From positions 1 through 48,484 of the forward strand of contig CAKZUE010000041.1 of NCBI GenBank assembly GCA_937920635.1: a stretch of 48,484 bases of DNA, read 5' to 3'. The notes beneath the pieces were generated by a model. It was not told the DNA's origin. It was given only the letters and a program-made list of their open reading frames with translations, and did no database searches. Source of the DNA: an uncultured Bryobacteraceae bacterium. GTDB taxonomy: Bacteria; Acidobacteriota; Terriglobia; Bryobacterales; Bryobacteraceae. Made by a program: the position numbers and the translations under genes. Below, in pieces: positions 7,505 to 15,598 of this stretch (position 1 is the first letter of the stretch; each line of letters starts with the position of its first letter).

Positions 7505-7535
7505 AAAAGGGGACAGGAACACAATTCCCCTTTTT
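7505..7535 (+). repeat. REP-like palindromic element, copy 2
   Basis: Arms AAAAGGGG and CCCCTTTTT surround ACAGGAACACAATT. This core is identical to copy 3 (22100-22132) and to the reverse complement of copy 1. AAGCGGGGCAAG (about 7548-7559) and TTCGCCTGGAA follow downstream, and both blocks also follow copy 3, so the element is part of a longer composite repeat. Confidence 0.8.
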
Positions 7536-7644
7536 CTCGCGCCGCGACAAGCGGGGCAAGCGGGTTCGCCTGGAAAATGCCATCTGCCTTGACTCCCTCG
7601 TCAACCGCCGCCGCGATGACGAAAGAGCCACAGCGGCCGTGCCG

Positions 7645-7735
7645 GAAGCCGAGCTTCACCTGGAAGCGTGCAAATGCAGGGCTCGGCCGCGTCGCTGATT
7701 TGTGCCGCACACGAGGGGCGCCAGCGGCGGCATGT
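7645..7735 (+). repeat. Degenerate intergenic repeat, copy B
   Basis: GAAGCCGAGCTTCACCTGGAAGC, GGGCTCGGCCGCGTCGC and TTGTGCCGCACACGAG align in order with copy A and copy C. It lies 110 bp after REP-like copy 2, in the same relative orientation as copy C after REP-like copy 3. Confidence 0.55.
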
Positions 7736-7760
7736 TTCACAACCGCCCCTGAATCCAGAT

Positions 7761-8885
7761 TCAATGCCCAACCTGACCGGGCGTTGCCGCCGCCGCGGCG
7801 GAGTCCGGCAGGAAGTAGAACGCCATGGCGAGCATCAGGTACACGGCCAGCAGCATGGCGCCTTCCAGCCAGTTGGACTCCCCGTCGGAGGCGATCTGCG
7901 CGGCGATCACCGCCGTGACCACCACCGCCAGCACCTCCGCGGGCGTGAACACCAGATCCATCGGCGCGGGTCCGAGCCCGTAGCTCAGCAGCACGAGCAG
8001 CGGCGCCACAAACAGCGCCACCTGGATGCTGGACCCCACGGCGATGGACAGGCTCAGGTCCATGCGGTTCTTCCACGCCATCAGGATGGCGGAGGAATGC
8101 TCGGCGGCGTTGCCGATCACGGCCACCACAATGACGCCGACAAAGACCTGCGACATGCCCCACGCATGCGCCGCCTGCTCGACGCTGCCCACCAGGATCT
8201 CGCTCATCCACGCGATCAACGCTGTCGAAACGGCCAGCACGGCAATGCTTCTCCGCCGGCTCCACGGCGCGTGCGCCTCCGCCGCCTCGGCCTCCGTGCT
8301 CGACGGAAGCCCGCTGAAGAAGCTCCGGTGCGTGACCAGCGAGAAGATGAGATGCGCGGCGTAGATGGCAAGCAGCACCAGCGAGATCTCCAGGCTGAGA
8401 TCCTGCTCCACCTCGCGCGAAGCCCGCGCCACATAATGAAACACGGCCGGCACCACCAGCGCGATCGCCGACAGGATCAGCAGCGTCGCCTGCGCCCGCG
8501 CCGCCAGCGCCTGGAACGTCTGCGTCGGGCGGCGCAGCCCTCCCACCAGCATGGCCAGCCCCGCCACCAGCAGGATGTTGCCGATGATCGATCCGGTGAG
8601 CGACGCCTTCACCACGTCATGCAGGCCGCGCTGCAAGGCGGCGATGGCGATGATCAGTTCCGCCGCATTGCCGAAGGTCGCGTTCAGCAGCCCGCCGATT
8701 CCCTCGCCCGTGTGCGCCGCCAGATGTTCGGTCGCATGACCGAGCCAGCCCGCCAGCGGCAGGATGGCCAGGCACGCCGATGCGAAGATCCATCCGTGCG
8801 CCGTAGGAGCGAACCACTCGAGCGCCGCGGTCACCGGCACAAACACGAGCAGCCAGTCGAGGGAAGGTTTCAGTGTCATGCGCAT
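7761..8885 (-). CDS. Ca2+/H+ antiporter (CaCA superfamily, CAX type)
   Basis: A 374-residue polytopic inner-membrane protein with about 11 hydrophobic helices in two homologous halves. Each half has the CaCA signature: [10 protein letters not shown] in the first (around residues 72-81) and [10 protein letters not shown] in the second. These form the cation site that exchanges Ca2+ (or other divalent cations) for protons. A charged cytoplasmic loop with an acidic stretch ([10 protein letters not shown]) divides the halves, as in CAX/ChaA proteins. Length is normal. Start 8885 or 8879 (two codons later) cannot be separated. It is divergent from the MFS gene with 74 bp between starts. Confidence 0.92.
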   Translation of the reverse strand: MRMTLKPSLDWLLVFVPVTAALEWFAPTAHGWIFASACLAILPLAGWLGHATEHLAAHTGEGIGGLLNATFGNAAELIIAIAALQRGLHDVVKASLTGSIIGNILLVAGLAMLVGGLRRPTQTFQALAARAQATLLILSAIALVVPAVFHYVARASREVEQDLSLEISLVLLAIYAAHLIFSLVTHRSFFSGLPSSTEAEAAEAHAPWSRRRSIAVLAVSTALIAWMSEILVGSVEQAAHAWGMSQVFVGVIVVAVIGNAAEHSSAILMAWKNRMDLSLSIAVGSSIQVALFVAPLLVLLSYGLGPAPMDLVFTPAEVLAVVVTAVIAAQIASDGESNWLEGAMLLAVYLMLAMAFYFLPDSAAAAATPGQVGH

Positions 8886-8947
8886 ATCCAGGCGAGCCCG
8901 TGCTGACAGGCTTCCGCCATTTTCGCATCCCCGAAGCCGCGAATAGC

Positions 8948-8953
8948 TATCCT
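8948..8953 (+). promoter_or_regulatory. -10-like hexamer of the MFS gene
   Basis: TATCCT ends 6 nt before ATG 8960 and no SD is present. This spacing suggests a leaderless start. Confidence 0.35.
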
Positions 8954-8959
8954 GCGGTC

Positions 8960-10141
8960 ATGAACCACGATGGCAGACCGGCGGGCGCCCCGCGCAGCGC
9001 CGCCCTGCGGCTGGTTGTGCTCCTCGGCCTCGTCAGCCTGTTTTCCGACATGACCTATGAAGGCGCGCGGAGCATCTCCGGGCCGTTCCTCGCCCTGCTC
9101 GGCGCCAGCGGCGCCGTGGTGGGCCTGGTGGCGGGCTTCGGCGAATTCGCCGGATACGCGCTGCGGCTGGTGGCGGGCTGGATCACCGACCGCACGCGGC
9201 GCTACTGGACGCTGACGATCACGGGTTACGCCATCAACCTGCTGGCCGTGCCCGCGCTGGCGCTGGCGGGCCGCTGGGAGATCGCAGCCGCACTCCTGAT
9301 GATGGAACGGATGGGGAAGGCGTTGCGCAATCCGCCGCGCGACGCCATGCTATCCTTCGCCACGCGCAACGTCGGAGCTGGCTGGGCCTTCGGCCTCCAT
9401 GAGGCCATGGACCAGACGGGCGCCATCCTCGGCCCCCTGATCGTCGCCGCGATCCTGCACTGGCGGGGCGGCTACAGGGAAGGCTTCGCCGTACTGCTGA
9501 TCCCGGCGCTGATCGCGCTCGCCGTGCTCCTGCTGGCCCGGCGGACGTTCCCGCGGCCGCAGGATCTCGAGCCGCGCTTCGCCCCCCTGGAAGCAGCCGG
9601 ACAGGCGAAGGCTTTCTGGACGCTCGTCGCGGGCGCGGCGCTCTGCGCCGCCGGATTCGCCGATTTCCCGCTCATCGCGTTTCACCTGGAAAAGACGCGG
9701 CTGATGACCGGCGCCTGGATCCCCGTGCTGTACGCCGTGGCGATGGGCGTAGACGCGCTGGCGGCTCTGACCCTCGGGCGCGCCTTTGACCGTTTCGGCC
9801 CGCGCGTCGCGGCCGCCACGCCGCTGTTTGCGGGTTTGGCGGCGCCGCTGGCTTTCCTCGGAGGCACAGCCGGCGCATGGGCGGCAGCGGTGCTGTGGGG
9901 AATCGCCATGGGCGCGCAGGAATCGGTGCTCCGCGCCGCGGTGGCCCGGCTCAGCCCGGCCGAACGGCGCGGCACCGCCTTCGGCATCTTCCACGCGGTG
10001 TTTGGAACCGCATGGTTCCTTGGCAGCGCGCTGCTGGGCCTGCTCTATGACCGGTCCCTGCTGGCAGTGGCCTTGACAGCGGTGTTCTTCGAAGCCGCCG
10101 CGCTGCTGGTTCTCCTCCGGCCGCCGAAAACGGCATCCTGA
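8960..10141 (+). CDS. Major facilitator superfamily transporter
   Basis: A 393-residue inner-membrane protein with about 12 hydrophobic segments. The N-terminal half has LGLVSLFSDMTYEGARSISGPFLALLGASG, written here only in part as the LFSDMTYEGARSI motif, typical of a group of MFS proteins annotated as drug-efflux or uncharacterised permeases. The MFS loop 2-3 motif appears as AGWITDRTRRYW, and a matching LGRAFDRFGPR occurs in the second half. MERMGKALRNPPRDAMLS is another hallmark of this group. The substrate is not predictable. The upstream in-frame extension to 8873 overlaps the divergent antiporter and lacks similarity, so 8960 was chosen. Confidence 0.88.
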   Translation: MNHDGRPAGAPRSAALRLVVLLGLVSLFSDMTYEGARSISGPFLALLGASGAVVGLVAGFGEFAGYALRLVAGWITDRTRRYWTLTITGYAINLLAVPALALAGRWEIAAALLMMERMGKALRNPPRDAMLSFATRNVGAGWAFGLHEAMDQTGAILGPLIVAAILHWRGGYREGFAVLLIPALIALAVLLLARRTFPRPQDLEPRFAPLEAAGQAKAFWTLVAGAALCAAGFADFPLIAFHLEKTRLMTGAWIPVLYAVAMGVDALAALTLGRAFDRFGPRVAAATPLFAGLAAPLAFLGGTAGAWAAAVLWGIAMGAQESVLRAAVARLSPAERRGTAFGIFHAVFGTAWFLGSALLGLLYDRSLLAVALTAVFFEAAALLVLLRPPKTAS

Positions 10142-10168
10142 TCGGGATACCCGCCCGCGCTCTCGCGT

Positions 10169-11512
10169 TCAGAACGGCCGCTTCGGCGCGGGCTTCGGCT
10201 TCTCGCCGACGAACACGAGCAGCACGTCCACGCTCTGGCTCTTCTCGTCCACCTTCTCCTCGGTCTTGATCTCGCTGAGGAAATCGAACAGGTCCATCTC
10301 GCGGATGCGCTGCGCGAAGGCAGCCGCGTAGCCGCCGCGGTATGGCTCGCCCGGCTTGATCGCCCACAGCTTGCGGATCGCCGGCTCGGATTCCAGATCC
10401 AGCCCCTTGATCTGCAACCGCCCCATCGTGTACACGGGGCCAGGGTCGATGTCCACAAACAGTTCCACCGCCTGCCGGTCCTCCCAGAGCCGCCGCACCG
10501 CCTTGTAGGACGCCTTCATGTGGCCCTTCTCCTTCAGGCGGTCGATCACCCGCAGGATGCCCTTGCCGATCTCGGACATCAACGCCGCCTCGCCTGTCTT
10601 GAACTGGCCCGCCTCCTGAATCTCCTCATCCGAGAACGGCGTCCCCCGCACTTCGATCTTCTCGAGCTTGAAAACCGGCCCTTCGTCCACCTCCACCGTC
10701 ACCACCACGCCGAACACGCCCGGCGCGGGCGCGGCCTCGATCTTCTTCCAGGAAGCTTTCAGCCGCCCCACGGAATCATAGACGGGCCGGATCTGGTTTT
10801 CCAGGAGGAACCGGAAATTCGGCTCGAAAAATGGAGTTCCTACAGCCAATTGCACCATCTCTTTTTGCAGATAATCCGCCCGAATAGCCTTTGTATTCAC
10901 GAACCGGACATCGGCGATATTCGGCGGAGGCGCTTTCGGCCCGAACACGATGGTCAACTGGTCCTTCCCGACCAGCGTCACGCGCCCCGCCATCGGCTCC
11001 CGGACGCCTTTCTCCGCCGCCAGCTTCTCCAGAACCGCCGCCAGCCGCTCCAGCAGCAATCCGGAGGGCGGCAGCGTTTCGGCCATCAGCGGGAACTCCT
11101 GCCGCGCGCGCGCCTCGAACTCCTCCCGTCTCACCGGAACCCTGTCCAGCATCCAGGGCAGGAACTGCTGGGGTTCCGTCACCTCGAAGGTGACTTCCAG
11201 CCACTGCTGCGGAGTCAGCTCGTACTTCCACCCGACTCCCTCGAAGCAGTGCGTGGCAAGCAGCCGGTCCCGGGCTTTCTCGATGTCCGCCATCCGCACC
11301 CGCTGCTCCAAGCGCAGCCCCAGCACCGAAAGCACCTGTTCGAACGTGTAATGCCTGAGCCCCGTCACTTTGAGCGAGCGCAACACGTACACGTCCGCCG
11401 CTTCCCCCGCCGGCTTCGGCGCCGCCGGTCTCTTCGGCTGCGGGCGCGCCTTCGGCGCCTGCGCGCACACCGGCAGCGCCAGCATCATCGCCGCGATCAC
11501 GAGGCATGTCAT
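10169..11512 (-). CDS. Exported POTRA-domain protein without a beta barrel
   Basis: A 447-residue protein with a signal peptide (MTCLVIAAMMLALPVCAQA), a Pro/Lys/Ala-rich linker and then what look like four POTRA-type repeats. The strand-turn patterns are VLRSLKVTGLRHYTFEQVLS (about 45-64), ADVRFVNTKAIRADYLQKEM, KLEKIEVRGTPFSDEEIQEA and MGRLQIKGLDLESEPAIRKL. POTRA repeats occur in BamA, TamA and FhaC, but those end in a 16-strand barrel; here the protein stops after the last repeat with VDVLLVFVGEKPKPAPKRPF. It therefore resembles a periplasmic POTRA-only partner rather than an insertase. The start is ATG 11512; it is divergent from lpdA with 45 bp between starts. Confidence 0.75.
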   Translation of the reverse strand: MTCLVIAAMMLALPVCAQAPKARPQPKRPAAPKPAGEAADVYVLRSLKVTGLRHYTFEQVLSVLGLRLEQRVRMADIEKARDRLLATHCFEGVGWKYELTPQQWLEVTFEVTEPQQFLPWMLDRVPVRREEFEARARQEFPLMAETLPPSGLLLERLAAVLEKLAAEKGVREPMAGRVTLVGKDQLTIVFGPKAPPPNIADVRFVNTKAIRADYLQKEMVQLAVGTPFFEPNFRFLLENQIRPVYDSVGRLKASWKKIEAAPAPGVFGVVVTVEVDEGPVFKLEKIEVRGTPFSDEEIQEAGQFKTGEAALMSEIGKGILRVIDRLKEKGHMKASYKAVRRLWEDRQAVELFVDIDPGPVYTMGRLQIKGLDLESEPAIRKLWAIKPGEPYRGGYAAAFAQRIREMDLFDFLSEIKTEEKVDEKSQSVDVLLVFVGEKPKPAPKRPF

Positions 11513-11521
11513 TTGCTTTCA

Positions 11522-11550
11522 TTATGTTCGAAAATGCCCGATGTTACACT
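11522..11550 (+). promoter_or_regulatory. Candidate promoter of the lpdA operon
   Basis: TTATGT (11522-11527), a 17-nt spacer and TACACT (11545-11550) end 7 nt before the lpdA ATG. The only SD-like sequence is a poorly placed GAAAG, so a leaderless transcript is likely. Confidence 0.45.
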
Positions 11551-11557
11551 GAAAGCA

Positions 11558-12952
11558 ATGGCTTACGACCTTCTCGTCATCGGCAGCGGACCCGGGGGCT
11601 ACTCGGCTGCGATTCGCGCCGGCCAATACGGGCTCAAGACGGCGCTCATCGAAAAGGACCCCTATCTGGGCGGCACCTGCTTGCACGTCGGCTGCGTTCC
11701 CACCAAGGCGCTGCTGCATACGGCCGAGGTCTGGGACTACTTCCGCAATCCGGCAGCGCAGGGCATCGCCTGCGAGAGCCCGCGCCTGGACTATCCGAGG
11801 GTGCTCGAGCGCAAGACGAAAATCGTCATGTCGCATGCCAAGGGCATCGAGTTCCTGATGAAGAAGAACAAGGTCGAGGTCATCCGGGGCTACGGGCGCC
11901 TGCTGGGGCGCGGGCGCGTGGAAGTGCTCTCAGGCAACGAGTCGCGCACGCTGGAAGCGCACCACATCATCCTCGCCACAGGCAGCGAAGCGCGCATGCT
12001 CCCCGGGCTCGAACCCGACCAGAAGACCATCGTCACCAACATCGAGATCCTCGCCCGCACGGAGGTCCCGAAGAGCCTGCTGGTGATCGGCGCCGGCGCC
12101 GTGGGCGTCGAGTTCGCTTCGATCTTCAAGCGCTTCGGCAGCGACGTGACCATCTTCGAAATGCTCCCGCGGCTGGTGCCGGTGGAAGACGAGGAGATCA
12201 GCAAGGAGCTCGAGCGGCAGTTCAAGAAGCAGGGCATCGCCTGCGAGACCAGCGCGAAAGTCCTCAAAGTCGAGCGCACCGCCGCCGGCGCGCGCATCGA
12301 AGTCCAGCTCTCCAGCGGCAAGGTGCAGCCATATGAAGCCGAGATGCTGCTGGTCGCCGTCGGGCGCAAGCCGAACACGGAGAACGTCGGGCTCGACAAC
12401 ACCCGCGCCGAGCTTGACCGCGGCTACGTCAAAGTGGATGCGTATCAACGCACCGCCGAGCCCGGCCTGTACGCCATCGGCGACATCGTCGCCGGCACGC
12501 CGCAACTGGCGCACGTCGCCACCATGGAGGGCCTCGTCGCCGTCGGCCACATCGCCGGCAAAAACCCGCGCCCGGTCCACAAGAACCGCATCCCCGGCGC
12601 AACTTATACCGAGCCCGGCATCGGCAGCGTTGGTCTCACTGAAAAGCAGGCGCGCGAGCAGGGCTACGATGTCAAGGTCGGCAAGTTCCCGTTCGCCGGC
12701 AACTCGAAGGCCTCGATCCTCGGCAGCCACGGCGGCTTTGTCAAGGTCGTCGCCGACGCGCGCTTCGGCGAAATCCTTGGCGTCCACATCATCGGACCGC
12801 ACGGCTACGAACTGATCGCCGAAGCCGTCGCCGCCATGGAAGCCGAGGCCACCGTCGAAACCATGATGTCCACCATCCACGCCCATCCCACGCTCTACGA
12901 AGCGGTGGGCGAGGCGTTCAACAGCGTCTACGGCCTGGCCATCAATGCGTAA
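11558..12952 (+). CDS. lpdA: Dihydrolipoyl dehydrogenase (E3)
   Basis: A 464-residue flavoprotein that reoxidises dihydrolipoyl groups on E2 subunits (or GcvH) with NAD+. The FAD-binding loop GSGPGG is at 9-14. The redox disulphide is GGTCLHVGCVPTK with Cys41 and Cys46. The NAD loop is IGAGAVGVEFASIF, and the second FAD motif is GLYAIGDIV. The C-terminal interface has the catalytic HxxxxE in IHAHPTLYEAVGEAF, contributed to the partner subunit. An in-frame extension upstream runs antisense through the POTRA gene and is not coding. It overlaps lipB by 8 bp and heads a lipoate/2-oxoacid dehydrogenase operon. Confidence 0.96.
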   Translation: MAYDLLVIGSGPGGYSAAIRAGQYGLKTALIEKDPYLGGTCLHVGCVPTKALLHTAEVWDYFRNPAAQGIACESPRLDYPRVLERKTKIVMSHAKGIEFLMKKNKVEVIRGYGRLLGRGRVEVLSGNESRTLEAHHIILATGSEARMLPGLEPDQKTIVTNIEILARTEVPKSLLVIGAGAVGVEFASIFKRFGSDVTIFEMLPRLVPVEDEEISKELERQFKKQGIACETSAKVLKVERTAAGARIEVQLSSGKVQPYEAEMLLVAVGRKPNTENVGLDNTRAELDRGYVKVDAYQRTAEPGLYAIGDIVAGTPQLAHVATMEGLVAVGHIAGKNPRPVHKNRIPGATYTEPGIGSVGLTEKQAREQGYDVKVGKFPFAGNSKASILGSHGGFVKVVADARFGEILGVHIIGPHGYELIAEAVAAMEAEATVETMMSTIHAHPTLYEAVGEAFNSVYGLAINA

Positions 12953-13604
12953 TTTCGTCGTCCGCGAACTGGGCTGCGTGCCCTACGGCGAGGCGTGGCA
13001 GTTGCAAAAGGACCTCGAGCGCCGCCGCAAAGCCGGCGAGATCCCCGACCACCTGCTGCTGCTCGAGCACCCGCACGTCCTTACGCTCGGACGAAACGGC
13101 AAGCCCGAGCATCTGCTGGTCAGCCGCAGCCGCCTGGCTCAGCTCGGCATCGAATACTTTGAGATCGACCGCGGCGGCGACATCACCTACCACGGACCGG
13201 GCCAGATTGTCGGCTATCCCGTCATCGACCTGCGCGAGTGGAAGCGCGACGTGGTGGCCTATGTGCGCGGCATCGAGGAAACCGTGATCCGCGCGCTGCG
13301 CCGCTTTGGCATCGAATCCTGGCGCGAACCCGGCGCCACCGGCGTCTGGACCTCCGCCGGCAAGATCTGCGCCATCGGCGTCCACATCTCCCGCTGGGTC
13401 ACCACCCACGGCTTCGCCTTGAACTGGACGACGGATCTGAAATACTACCAGTACATCGTGCCGTGCGGCCTGCCGAAACCCGTGGCGTCGATGGAAGCGC
13501 TCGGGGCGCGCCCGGACCGCAGCCAGGTCCACCGGGCGCTGATCGAGGAGTTTGCGGAAGTCTTTGAATACAGCTCCGCGCCTGCTTTCGCCGGCGCGGA
13601 ATGA
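12945..13604 (+). CDS. lipB: Octanoyl-[ACP]:protein N-octanoyltransferase LipB
   Basis: A 219-residue enzyme that moves octanoyl from ACP to the lipoyl domains of E2 and GcvH, the first step of endogenous lipoate synthesis. LLLLEHPHVLTLGR (37-50), RGGDITYHGPGQIVGYPVIDL (about 76-96, the LipB signature) and TSAGKICAIGVHI with Lys140 match the family. PCGL places the catalytic Cys at 174. The GDITYHGPGQ loop forms the acyl pocket. It overlaps the end of lpdA by 8 bp, implying translational coupling. The enzyme it feeds, an E2 with a lipoyl domain, is the next gene. No lipA is in the window. Confidence 0.95.
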   Translation: MRNFVVRELGCVPYGEAWQLQKDLERRRKAGEIPDHLLLLEHPHVLTLGRNGKPEHLLVSRSRLAQLGIEYFEIDRGGDITYHGPGQIVGYPVIDLREWKRDVVAYVRGIEETVIRALRRFGIESWREPGATGVWTSAGKICAIGVHISRWVTTHGFALNWTTDLKYYQYIVPCGLPKPVASMEALGARPDRSQVHRALIEEFAEVFEYSSAPAFAGAE

Positions 13605-13634
13605 GAAGAAGATCGGAACGAGGAGAACTGAATC

Positions 13635-14939
13635 ATGGCTGATGTTGTCATGCCGCAGATGGGCGAAAGCATCGTGGAAGGCACCCTGACCAGGTGGCTC
13701 AAAAAGGTCGGCGACCGTGTCGAACGAGACGAGCCGCTGTTCGAGATCTCCACCGACAAGGTCGACACCGAGATCCCCTCTCCCGCCGCCGGCGTGTTGA
13801 ACGAAATCCTCGTTCAGGAAGGCGCCACCGTGGCCATCAACACCGTGGTCGCGCGCATCGCCGCCGAGGGCGAAGCTGCTGCCGCCCCCGCGCCCGCTCC
13901 GGCTGCTGCCGCCCCTGCGCCCGCGCCCGCCACTGCCGTTGCCGCTCCGGCGCCCGCCCCCGTTGCCCCCGCGCCTGCTCCGGCCGCCGAGGAAGCCGAG
14001 GAGGCCCTCGGCCCCGTTTCGCCGCTCGTCCGCAAGATGGCGCGCGAGTACAACATCGACCTGCGCGAAGTGAAAGGCACCGGCGCCGGCGGACGCATCA
14101 CCAAACAGGACGTCGAGGCGTATCTCGCCTCCCGGCAGGCGCCGGCCGCTGCCGCACCCGCCACTGCCGCACCCGCGCCATCCGCTACGGCCGCCGCACC
14201 CGCAGCCCCTCCGCCGCCCGCCCCGCTGCCGCGCGTCGAGCCCGCCAAGGTGAAGGTGGTGCCCATGTCGATCATGCGCCAAAAGATCGCCGAGCACATG
14301 ATCCACTCCAAGCACACCTCGGCCCATGTCACCACCGTCCACCGCGTCGACATGACCCGTATCGTGAGGCTCCGCGAGCGCATCAAGGCGGACTTCCTCG
14401 AGCGCTACGGCTTCGCTCTCACCTACCTGCCTTTCATCATCCGCGCGACCGCTGAAGCGCTCCGCGCCTTCCCCATTCTCAACTCGTCCATCGAGGGCAC
14501 AAACGTCCTCTACTACAACGAGATCAACATCGGCATCGCCGTGGCGCTGGACAACGGCCTCATCGTGCCCGTCATCCAGAACGCCGATGAAAAGAACATC
14601 GTCGGTCTCCAGCGCGCCATCGTCGATCTCGCCGCGCGCGCCCGCGCCAAACAGCTCAAGCCCCAGGAGGTCCAGGGCGGCACGTTCTCCATCACCAACT
14701 TCGGCAGCTTCGGCTCGCTGTTCGCCACGCCCGTCATCAACCAGCCGCAGATCGCCATCCTGGGCGTGGGGGCGATCGAGAAGATGCCCGTTGTGGTCGA
14801 AGGCGATGCCATCGCCATCCGCCACATGGCTCATCTGGCCCTCACCTTCGACCACCGCCTCATCGACGGCGCGCTCGCCGATCAGTTCTGCCAGAAGATC
14901 AAGTCGATCCTGGAAAACTGGAACGAAGACATCCTGTAG
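13635..14939 (+). CDS. 2-oxo acid dehydrogenase E2 (dihydrolipoamide acyltransferase)
   Basis: A 434-residue E2 core subunit. An N-terminal lipoyl domain (1-78) has the lipoylated Lys42 in STDKVDTE. An Ala/Pro-rich swinging linker follows (about 80-120). The E3/E1-binding domain is VSPLVRKMAREYNIDLREV...GRITKQDVEAYL (about 128-165). A second Ala/Pro linker precedes the acyltransferase domain, with catalytic His407 and Asp411 in FDHRLIDGALADQF. The sequence fits both the 2-oxoglutarate (SucB) and branched-chain (BkdB-like) groups, and no E1 gene is adjacent, so no symbol is given. GAGGAGA lies 8 nt before the ATG. It is third in the operon after lpdA and lipB. Confidence 0.92.
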   Translation: MADVVMPQMGESIVEGTLTRWLKKVGDRVERDEPLFEISTDKVDTEIPSPAAGVLNEILVQEGATVAINTVVARIAAEGEAAAAPAPAPAAAAPAPAPATAVAAPAPAPVAPAPAPAAEEAEEALGPVSPLVRKMAREYNIDLREVKGTGAGGRITKQDVEAYLASRQAPAAAAPATAAPAPSATAAAPAAPPPPAPLPRVEPAKVKVVPMSIMRQKIAEHMIHSKHTSAHVTTVHRVDMTRIVRLRERIKADFLERYGFALTYLPFIIRATAEALRAFPILNSSIEGTNVLYYNEINIGIAVALDNGLIVPVIQNADEKNIVGLQRAIVDLAARARAKQLKPQEVQGGTFSITNFGSFGSLFATPVINQPQIAILGVGAIEKMPVVVEGDAIAIRHMAHLALTFDHRLIDGALADQFCQKIKSILENWNEDIL

Positions 14940-14986
14940 CACGCCCGCATCCGCCGCGGCGCTCTTGCGCTGGACGCCGCGGCGCT

Positions 14987-15010
14987 ACCATGGGTCGAGA
15001 GTCCCATGGT
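14987..15010. promoter_or_regulatory. Inverted repeat across the DinB-like start codon
   Basis: ACCATGGG (14987-14994) and CCCATGGT (15003-15010) are perfect 8-bp arms around 8 nt. The start codon (15006) lies inside the right arm, so the structure could be an operator or an RNA hairpin that hides the start. Confidence 0.4.
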
Positions 15011-15539
15011 CTCTGCGGAACACGTCTTCCTCGAATTCTCCGTCGCCAAGCTGCGCCAGTATCTGGCGCGCATCCATGCCTGCCTGGAACGGCTAGACGA
15101 AGAGCAGGTCTGGCGCCGTGCTTCGGAAGCATCCAACTCGATCGGCAACCTCTGCCTGCACCTGGCGGGCAACGTGCGCCAGTGGATCCTTCACGGAATC
15201 GGCGGCGAGTCCGATGTCCGCCGCCGCGATGACGAGTTCGCCGCCCGCGGCGGCGTGCCGAAAGCCGCTCTGCTCTCGCGCCTCGACGAAACCGTCCGCG
15301 GCGCCTGCGAGCTGCTGGAATCCCTGCCGCAGCAACGCCTGCTGGAAACCATCCGCCCCCAGAACTACGAGGTCACCGTGCTCGAAGCCGTCTACCATGT
15401 CGTCGAGCATTTCTCCGGCCACACCGGCCAGATCATCGCCGCCACCAAGGCCATGACCGGTTCCGATCTCGGCTTTTACCGTCACCTCTCTGGCGCTGCC
15501 CAGCCCCCGCCGCCGCCTGCCGGCCACGAGATCCCCTGA
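15006..15539 (+). CDS. DinB/DUF1572-family protein
   Basis: A 177-residue predicted four-helix-bundle protein. LCLHLAGNVRQWIL (about 49-62) and YHVVEHFSGHTGQIIAATK (about 125-143) supply the conserved histidines that bind a divalent metal in the DinB/YfiT superfamily, which includes thiol transferases and many uncharacterised stress-linked proteins. The C-terminus is a Pro-rich tail (AAQPPPPPAGHEIP). Biochemical role is unknown. The start at 15006 lies inside an inverted repeat; no clear SD is seen. The gene is followed by a strong hairpin shared with the convergent glutamine synthetase. Confidence 0.8.
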   Translation: MVSAEHVFLEFSVAKLRQYLARIHACLERLDEEQVWRRASEASNSIGNLCLHLAGNVRQWILHGIGGESDVRRRDDEFAARGGVPKAALLSRLDETVRGACELLESLPQQRLLETIRPQNYEVTVLEAVYHVVEHFSGHTGQIIAATKAMTGSDLGFYRHLSGAAQPPPPPAGHEIP

Positions 15540-15546
15540 AATGCGA

Positions 15547-15576
15547 ACAGCCGCTCCCCGCAGGGGGGGCGGCTGT
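15547..15576. terminator. Strong hairpin between convergent genes
   Basis: ACAGCCGCTCCCC (15547-15559) pairs with GGGGGGCGGCTGT (15564-15576), a 13-bp stem with one wobble and a GCAG loop. It lies between the stops of the DinB-like gene and the minus-strand glutamine synthetase. No long T-run follows, but the stability suggests bidirectional termination. Confidence 0.65.
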
Positions 15577-15598
15577 CCGGGTCGGCAAAGGGAGCTCT

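Noticed and set aside
10520-11557. 346-codon N-terminal extension of lpdA
   Set aside because: It runs antisense through the POTRA gene; the E3 fold starts at MAYDLLVIGSG.
13870-14230. Repetitive GCGCCCGC-like tracts in the E2 gene
   Set aside because: They encode the Ala/Pro swinging linkers of the E2 subunit and are not a mobile repeat or CRISPR.
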